Positions 5,033-7,251 of a stretch of DNA of 7,251 nucleotides are shown in pieces. The translations under genes were made by a program, and so were the position numbers. The stretch spans positions 1 through 7,251 of the forward strand of contig JAJDCF010000058.1 of NCBI GenBank assembly GCA_029260955.1, given 5' to 3'. Position 1 is the stretch's first letter, and the number at the start of each line of letters is the position of its first letter. The notes beneath the pieces are model-generated. The model searched no databases, was not told the DNA's origin, and was given only the letters and a program-made list of their open reading frames with translations. The stretch is from Patescibacteria group bacterium (GTDB taxonomy: Bacteria; Patescibacteriota; Gracilibacteria; UM-FILTER-43-11).

Positions 5033-7251
5033 TTAGTTGTGCTTCTTCGTCAAATCGATTGTCGTCTTAATCACCGTGTCTGGATTGAGGGACATTGAAT
5101 CAATTCCTTCCTTAGCCAGGAAGCGGGCGAATTCGGGGTAGTCGCTTGGGGCTTGACCACAAATGCCAACTTTTTTACCCTTCTTCTTCCCGATTTTAAT
5201 GATTTGGCGAATGAGCTCTTTGACTCCTTCGTCACGTTCATCAAATACATGTCGAACCAGTTCTGAGTCGCGGTCGACACCAAGTGTAAGTTGAGTAAGG
5301 TCGTTGGATCCAATTGAGAAGCCATCAAATATTTCGCAGAACTTCTCACCTTGAATGACGTTGTTTGGAATCTCACACATCACGTAGACCTGAAGGCCTT
5401 TTTTACCACGTTGTAGGCCGTTCTTCTTCATTTCGGCTAGTACCTTCTCACCTTCGGTAATAGTGCGGCAAAATGGCACCATGAGCTTAAGATTAGTAAG
5501 ACCCATTTCTTCTCGAACCTTCTTCATGGCTTTGCACTCCAGGGCAAAAGCAGCTCGATATTTTGGGTCGTAGTAACGGCTGGCACCGCGCCATCCGATC
5601 ATTGGGTTATCTTCGACTGGTTCGTAGGCTGTTCCGCCAATCAAATTGGCATATTCGTTGGATTTGAAGTCACTCAAACGAACAATCACGTCTTTCGGGT
5701 AGAAAGCAGCCGCGATTGTAGCAACTCCTTCAGCTAGTTTATCCACAAAGAAGTCAGCCTTGTTATTGTAACCAGCGGTAAGCGCGTCTATCTTGGCGAT
5801 AACAGCTTCATCTTCCAGTTTTTTGTAGTTGAGCAAGGCTAGTGGATGAATTTGAATGTATGAATTGATAATAAATTCCAATCTTGCAAGACCTACACCA
5901 TCGTTTGGAATAAAAGAGGATTCGAAAGCAAGCTCAGGACTTCCAAGATTCATCATGATCTTAGTTTTGGGACGTTTAAGATTCTTGATGTTGGTCTTTT
6001 TTACTTTGAATTTGAGTATTCCTTCGTAAACATTGCCCGTCTCACCTTCGCAGGCAATGGTAATCTTTTTACCTGGCTTAATCACTTTGGTGGCATCGTT
6101 GGTACCAACAACGCAGGGGATTCCCAGTTCACGAGACACAATGGCCGCGTGACAGGTTCGTCCTCCTCGGTTGGTTACAATGGCGGAAGCTATCTTCATG
6201 ATCGGCACCCAGTCCGGATCAGTCATGTCTGTAACAAGAACGTCACCCTTCCTAAAACTATGAATATCTTCGGCATGATGAATGACATTTGCTTTGCCGT
6301 TAGCAATCTTGGAGCCAACAGGAGCGCCGCTGGTAAGCAGTTTGCTACGCTTGTCCATCAGAATGTAATCTTCAAGTACTGTGTAGTCCTTTTGAGATTG
6401 AACAGTTTCTGGCCTTGCTTGAACGATGTATAACTTGCCAGTCTCTCCGTCCTTGGCCCATTCCATGTCCATTGGCTTGAAGTAGTTTGCCTCCTTTGAA
6501 TAGTGGTCCTCAATAATGGCTGCCCATTTTGCTAGCTGCAGCACTTCTGCGTCAGTTATGCAGAAAACATTTCGCATGTTTTTGTCCACGGGTACGTTTC
6601 TGACAGGAGATTTTGACCCACCTTCAGAATAAATCATCTTGATAGCTTTATCACCCAGTCTTTTGGTTAGGATTGGTTTGAACCCTTCTTTTAGGGTTGG
6701 TTTGAAGACGTAGAATTCGTCGGGATTAACGGCTCCTTGTACCACGTTTTCTCCCAGTCCGTAAGCCGCATTGATCAACACAGCATCCTTAAATCCGCTT
6801 TCGGTATCGATCGAGAACATGACACCACTAGAAGCAATATCGGAACGGACCATCTTTTGAACAGCAATAGAAAGTCCAATAGTAAAGTGGTCGTAACCCT
6901 TTTCTTCACGGTAGGCTATAGCGCGGTCTGTAAACAGAGATGCAAAACACTTTTTGCAGGCTTCCAAAAGATCGTGATCGCCACGAATGTTCAGGAAGGT
7001 CTCTTGTTGACCGGCAAAGGAAGCATCTGGCAAATCTTCAGCAGTTGCAGAAGATCGAACCGCTGTGTCGCAGTGTTTTCCGTACATGCGTTCCATTTTG
7101 CGATAAGCCTTAATAATCGCTTCGTTTAGATCTTCAGGGAACTCAGCATTCAGAATAGTCTGGCGAACTTTGTGACCCTTATCTTGCAGATCTCGAATAT
7201 TATGAGGGTCGAGTCCTTTCAAAATCCTTTTAATGTCATCTTTAATACCAG
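5033..7251 (-). CDS. ppsA: Phosphoenolpyruvate synthase, N-terminus beyond the window
   Basis: The frame is open to the right edge and stops at TAA (5035-5033). The enzyme converts pyruvate, ATP and water to PEP, AMP and phosphate, feeding gluconeogenesis. In order it shows the ATP-binding domain (VRSSATAEDLPDASFAGQQE, then GLGENVVQGAVNPDEF and the end of the grasp, LYIVQARPET); the swivelling phosphohistidine domain (TNRGGRTCHAAIVSRELG, His codon at 6149-6151); and the C-terminal TIM barrel that binds pyruvate (IGWRGASRYY, CEIPNN, GSNDLTQLTLGVDRD and VGICGQAPSD, active-site Cys codon at 5159-5161). GGRTCHAA and the domain lengths fit PEP synthase, not pyruvate phosphate dikinase. The catalytic His and the C-terminus both align with the 792-residue E. 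coli enzyme at one constant offset, so about 54 residues are missing beyond the edge. A TTG at 7222 is not the start: conserved-looking sequence (GIKDDIKRI) continues in frame upstream. Confidence 0.96.
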   Translation of the reverse strand, partial: GIKDDIKRILKGLDPHNIRDLQDKGHKVRQTILNAEFPEDLNEAIIKAYRKMERMYGKHCDTAVRSSATAEDLPDASFAGQQETFLNIRGDHDLLEACKKCFASLFTDRAIAYREEKGYDHFTIGLSIAVQKMVRSDIASSGVMFSIDTESGFKDAVLINAAYGLGENVVQGAVNPDEFYVFKPTLKEGFKPILTKRLGDKAIKMIYSEGGSKSPVRNVPVDKNMRNVFCITDAEVLQLAKWAAIIEDHYSKEANYFKPMDMEWAKDGETGKLYIVQARPETVQSQKDYTVLEDYILMDKRSKLLTSGAPVGSKIANGKANVIHHAEDIHSFRKGDVLVTDMTDPDWVPIMKIASAIVTNRGGRTCHAAIVSRELGIPCVVGTNDATKVIKPGKKITIACEGETGNVYEGILKFKVKKTNIKNLKRPKTKIMMNLGSPELAFESSFIPNDGVGLARLEFIINSYIQIHPLALLNYKKLEDEAVIAKIDALTAGYNNKADFFVDKLAEGVATIAAAFYPKDVIVRLSDFKSNEYANLIGGTAYEPVEDNPMIGWRGASRYYDPKYRAAFALECKAMKKVREEMGLTNLKLMVPFCRTITEGEKVLAEMKKNGLQRGKKGLQVYVMCEIPNNVIQGEKFCEIFDGFSIGSNDLTQLTLGVDRDSELVRHVFDERDEGVKELIRQIIKIGKKKGKKVGICGQAPSDYPEFARFLAKEGIDSMSLNPDTVIKTTIDLTKKHN

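Noticed and set aside
6737..7129. 130-residue + strand ORF inside ppsA
   Set aside because: It lies opposite the conserved ATP-binding domain of PEP synthase and shows no domain or start signal of its own.
7220..7222. TTG as the start codon of ppsA, giving a complete 729-residue protein
   Set aside because: The frame stays open to the window edge, and the codons upstream of the TTG (GIKDDIKRI) look like continuing PEP synthase sequence. The enzyme would also lack its first 60-odd residues.
5033..7251. Pyruvate phosphate dikinase instead of PEP synthase
   Set aside because: The phosphohistidine motif is GGRTCHAAIVSRELG, as in PEP synthase; dikinases have a GGMTSHAA-type motif and are about 80 residues longer, with an insertion that is absent here.
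1..7251. Alternative genetic code (TGA read as Gly or Trp)
   Set aside because: All genes are full length with the standard code, Trp is encoded by TGG, and no conserved region needs an in-frame TGA. Absence of TGA as a stop among seven genes is too few to argue from.

Overview
The window looks like ordinary chromosomal DNA from a bacterium with AT-leaning, tightly packed genes. It holds seven protein genes, two of which run off the ends, and no RNA genes, CRISPR arrays or mobile elements that I can see. None of the five visible start codons has a recognisable Shine-Dalgarno sequence. Together with the gene content (a short K+-independent proton-pumping pyrophosphatase, PEP synthase, a DJ-1-like protein, a YtxH-type protein and an orphan small protein), this fits a candidate-phyla-radiation (Patescibacteria-type) bacterium. 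That assignment is inference; no marker gene fixes it. The standard genetic code explains every frame: all seven genes stop at TAA or TAG, and none needs a recoded TGA.

Left region (1-827, + strand): the C-terminal end of uvrC (nucleotide excision repair) is followed after 7 nt by a DJ-1/PfpI-family gene, probably in one operon. Convergent to it (824-1918, - strand) lies a membrane-anchored or exported metal-dependent amidohydrolase. The two genes overlap by four bases and share one CTAG palindrome for both stop codons.

Middle region (1919-4668): a 103-bp divergent promoter region separates the amidohydrolase from a + strand gene for an unusual small protein, a YtxH-like membrane anchor fused to a lysine-rich, histone-H1-like tail. 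Then comes hppA, a complete membrane pyrophosphatase whose signature residues predict K+-independent proton pumping.

Right region (4669-7251): a 95-residue protein of unknown function converges, with only 6 nt between stop codons, on a long - strand ppsA (phosphoenolpyruvate synthase) whose first 50-odd codons lie beyond the right edge.

Functionally, hppA and ppsA both belong to phosphate-bond energy metabolism: one turns pyrophosphate into a proton gradient and the other makes PEP from pyruvate. They are on opposite strands and are not one operon. I did not find a clear new multi-gene system. The points most worth a second look are the membrane-anchored H1-like protein, the exported amidohydrolase with a Cys-containing insertion, and the orphan 95-residue protein.
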